From NCBI RefSeq assembly GCF_013184775.1, contig NZ_JAATVV010000015.1, positions 55,757 to 119,756 on the forward strand: a stretch of DNA of 64,000 nucleotides, written 5' to 3'. Both the position numbers and the translations under genes were made by a program. This document shows positions 61,969-64,000 of the stretch, one piece after another (positions within the stretch are counted from its first letter, which is position 1; each line of letters starts with the position of its first letter). The notes beneath the pieces are model-generated. The model did no database searches. It was not told the DNA's origin and saw only the letters and a list, made by a program, of their open reading frames with translations. The stretch is from Martelella sp. HB161492 (GTDB lineage: Bacteria; Pseudomonadota; Alphaproteobacteria; Rhizobiales; Rhizobiaceae).

Positions 61969-63838
61969 GGCCGGGTCTGTCCTGTTCTGTCTGCAGTTCG
62001 GCGAAGCTTGCAATCAACGCCTGGATGATGGCCCGTTCGGCGGTGGAAAGCGCCCGGTCCATGGAAAAGATCACCGAAAGCTGGCCGGAAATATCTTCGG
62101 CGGCAATCGGCATTGTCTTCAGTCGTCCCTCGGCGACGTCGCGGCGGACGGACGATGCTGGCAGTACGGTGCAGAGCGGCGCGCGTCTGGCCATGGCGAT
62201 CGCCAGCGGCAGCGAGCCAACCTCGACGGCCGGCTGCAGCCTGAGATGGCGCGCCCGGACTGCGGCCATGACGGTCTGGTGGATGCTCAGATGCCGGCTG
62301 CCCATCACCAGCGGCAGGCGGCAAACCGCTTCAAGGGTCAGGGTCGGGCCGTCGCCAAGATTGATGGCCGGATTGGCGATGACGGAAAGCGGTTCGCTGG
62401 GGCCGAGCGCGATGCGCCCGACTTTCGGTCCGGCCATGCCGACGATGGCAAGGTTCAGCGTGCCGGAGCGGACCCGCTCATTGAGTGCGGTGTTGGACGC
62501 CTCGCTGATTTCCAGCCGCCAATGCGGATTGAGATCATGGATCCGGGTGGCCATTTCCGCCACGCGTGCCGTCAGCACGCTGTCATGGCCGGAGCTTGGC
62601 AGCGTGCCGACCGAAACAATTGCCTGTGTATGGGCGGCAATATCGCGTGACAGCCTGTGCATGGCCGCCTCACGCGCTTCTATTTCCAGCGTGAAGGGCA
62701 GCAGCCGGTCGCCGGCATCCGAGATCGAGCTGCCATCGCTGCGACGGGTGAAAAGCGCGCTGCCGACACTTTCCTCCAGCTTCTGCAGCTGGGCGGAAAC
62801 CGAGGGTTGGGAAAGATTGGCAACCCGGGCCGCTGCCGAAATGCCGCCACTGCGACAGGCAAGGTTGAAAAGCTGGATCTGCCGCATGGTCGTATCCGGC
62901 TCAAAGACGATATTGTCCTCGGGCGCTGCGAGATTTTCCTTCACAAGGCCAAGGAAGGTTCTGGCGCGACCGGAGAGCGCACCGCTGATGCGCGTCCCGA
63001 CATGCGAAATCAAGGGCGGGCTGAGCGGGGTCGCTGCCACCTGATGCAGGCCCATGCGGGCGGAAAGGATGGAGGCGGGCAGCAGGAAGCGCAGATGCGG
63101 GTTCTCGGTCAGCAGCTGGCCGAGATCATGCGGGTCGGCATCGATCACGCGCAGCTGATTGCCGAGGCCGTTGAGCTCGACATAGCGGGCAATGGCATTG
63201 GCGAGTGCCGGGCGCATGCGGGTGACGGCCAGCCGGTCGGTGACGAGATTGGGCGGTGCATCGCCCGGTGAGGCGCTGACGGAGACCCAGGGATCGGAAT
63301 AGAGCACCTCGGCAAAGGCGTAATCGCTCATCTCGATTTCCGGATAGGAAAATATGTCGATCTGAGCGGTCCGTTCACGCGGGATCCGCTCATAAAGCCC
63401 GACTTCAGCGTCGGAATGATGTGAGCGGACATCGGCAAAGCGGCAGTCGATCAGCGTTTGCGGCGCGATGATGCCCATGTCATGAATGGCGCGGTCCACC
63501 GCCTTGGACAGGCGCCCGATCGCGAAGGAAAGATCGATGTCGATGACCAGTTTTTCGAGAGGCTGATCAGCGGTGCGGCCGGCATAGTTGCGGGCCTGAT
63601 GTTCGAGCTGGAGGATGTGGCAGGCATCGCGGTAGAGCCAGAAGGCGGAGGGCAGAAGCCCGAGATGTCCGCCCTGTCGCGAAAACAGGCTCATGCCGAT
63701 CCGGGTTTCGAGTGTCTTCAGCGCAGTGCTGAGCGTGGAGGCTCTGAGCCCCTGTCCGGCAGCGGCCTCGGAAATCCTCAGGTTCTGGCAGGCCAGAACA
63801 AATTTCGCCAGCAACCTGAACTCGGTGACGCTCTCCAT
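61940..63838 (-). CDS. Tandem double LysR-type regulator (fusion of two LysR units)
   Basis: 632 residues from ATG 63838 (MESVTEFRLLAK), twice the LysR length. Unit 1 (about 1-310): HTH near 8-60 (LRISEAAAGQGLRASTLSTA) and a substrate-binding domain. Unit 2 (about 315-632): a better-conserved HTH near 320-375 (GISAAARVANLSQPSVSAQ followed by LQKLEESVGSALFTRR) and a second effector domain with LEISEASNTALNERVRSG. The reading frame is unbroken across the junction near residue 312, with no ATG/RBS cue for a separate gene. An in-frame TTG at 63874 is a possible longer start. The target may include the overlapping YhbP-like gene. The first HTH looks degenerate, so one DNA-binding unit may dominate. 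Confidence 0.8.
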   Translation of the reverse strand: MESVTEFRLLAKFVLACQNLRISEAAAGQGLRASTLSTALKTLETRIGMSLFSRQGGHLGLLPSAFWLYRDACHILQLEHQARNYAGRTADQPLEKLVIDIDLSFAIGRLSKAVDRAIHDMGIIAPQTLIDCRFADVRSHHSDAEVGLYERIPRERTAQIDIFSYPEIEMSDYAFAEVLYSDPWVSVSASPGDAPPNLVTDRLAVTRMRPALANAIARYVELNGLGNQLRVIDADPHDLGQLLTENPHLRFLLPASILSARMGLHQVAATPLSPPLISHVGTRISGALSGRARTFLGLVKENLAAPEDNIVFEPDTTMRQIQLFNLACRSGGISAAARVANLSQPSVSAQLQKLEESVGSALFTRRSDGSSISDAGDRLLPFTLEIEAREAAMHRLSRDIAAHTQAIVSVGTLPSSGHDSVLTARVAEMATRIHDLNPHWRLEISEASNTALNERVRSGTLNLAIVGMAGPKVGRIALGPSEPLSVIANPAINLGDGPTLTLEAVCRLPLVMGSRHLSIHQTVMAAVRARHLRLQPAVEVGSLPLAIAMARRAPLCTVLPASSVRRDVAEGRLKTMPIAAEDISGQLSVIFSMDRALSTAERAIIQALIASFAELQTEQDRPGHDGSLLESD

Positions 63839-63893
63839 GCCGGCGAGTGTAGATGTGGGGCTGCGGCTTTTCAAGACGGTTGACCGAAGGCAG

Positions 63894-63918
63894 AACCGCC
63901 CGGCGGGGCCGGGCGGTT
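63894..63918 (-). terminator. Hairpin downstream of the truncated gene at the window end
   Basis: AACCGCCCGG-CGGGG-CCGGGCGGTT is a perfect 10-bp stem with a 5-base loop, 17 bases past the stop of the partial minus-strand gene and upstream of the double-LysR gene. Only TTCTG follows on the minus strand, so the T-run is poor. Confidence 0.6.
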
Positions 63919-63934
63919 TCGCTTTCCTGAGTGC

Positions 63935-64000
63935 TTACTTCAGCGCGCCGATCGCGTCTTCGACAATGGTGAGCACCTTGGTGGAGGTGACCATGTCGAA
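63935..64000 (-). CDS. 3' end of an unidentified CDS, cut by window
   Basis: The last 21 codons plus TAA of a minus-strand gene that enters from the window edge. The tail FDMVTSTKVLTIVEDAIGAL ends in Lys and looks like the amphipathic C-terminal helix of a soluble protein. It is too short to assign. Confidence 0.5.
   Translation of the reverse strand, partial: FDMVTSTKVLTIVEDAIGALK

Overview
The window is high-GC, gene-dense DNA from an alphaproteobacterium, most likely of the Rhizobium/Agrobacterium type. The evidence for that is the PcaQ-controlled protocatechuate (pca) genes with an intact rhizobial PcaQ box, an N-carbamoyl-D-amino-acid hydrolase closely resembling the Agrobacterium enzyme, and the density of ABC/TTT uptake systems with catabolic operons. 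I see no rRNA, tRNA, CRISPR array, insertion sequence or replication origin. The first and last genes are cut by the window edges.

Layout. 1-7.5 kb: aromatic catabolism, with pobA (3' part), pcaQ, divergent pcaC-H-G-B and convergent pcaI-J-F; pcaD is not present. 7.7-26.5 kb: a peptide/cyclic-amide utilisation region. An XRE-cupin regulator and an Ldh2-family oxidoreductase face a dipeptide-type ABC transporter, followed on the same strand by an M24 peptidase, an M17 aminopeptidase, an M55 D-aminopeptidase and two tandem hydantoinase/oxoprolinase A+B pairs. 26.6-36.3 kb: an aldo-keto reductase and an IclR regulator next to a sugar-acid operon (YagE-like aldolase, YjhG/YagF-type dehydratase, two SDRs, an NAD epimerase/dehydrogenase). 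This operon is interrupted by an oppositely oriented gene of lower GC for an unrecognised 669-residue protein that looks like a host-directed effector. 36.3-40.2 kb: an ArnT-like glycosyltransferase, GtrA, a GT2 and a YdjC deacetylase, the set used for amino-sugar modification of lipid A.

40.2-46.2 kb: IclR regulator, CaiB-type CoA-transferase, citryl-CoA-lyase-like protein and a TctCBA tripartite tricarboxylate transporter, a complete uptake-activation-cleavage route. 46.2-56.1 kb: hydantoin/ureido-compound catabolism. D-carbamoylase, L-carbamoylase and diaminopropionate ammonia-lyase run one way; an RpiR regulator, a spermidine/putrescine-type ABC transporter and a D-hydantoinase run the other way. 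The two control regions share a paired palindrome module with identical spacing. 56.2-61.5 kb: a type I secretion system with its probable cargo, a very acidic GH18 protein carrying the same ~81-residue module at both ends. 61.5-63.9 kb: a YhbP-like protein and a rare head-to-tail fusion of two LysR-type regulators; then the 3' end of another gene.

Together this looks like an accessory, plant- or rhizosphere-oriented catabolic region. The items most worth follow-up are the putative effector, the double-LysR protein, the duplicated-terminus GH18 with its exporter, the paired RpiR operators, and the CaiB/lyase/TTT operon.
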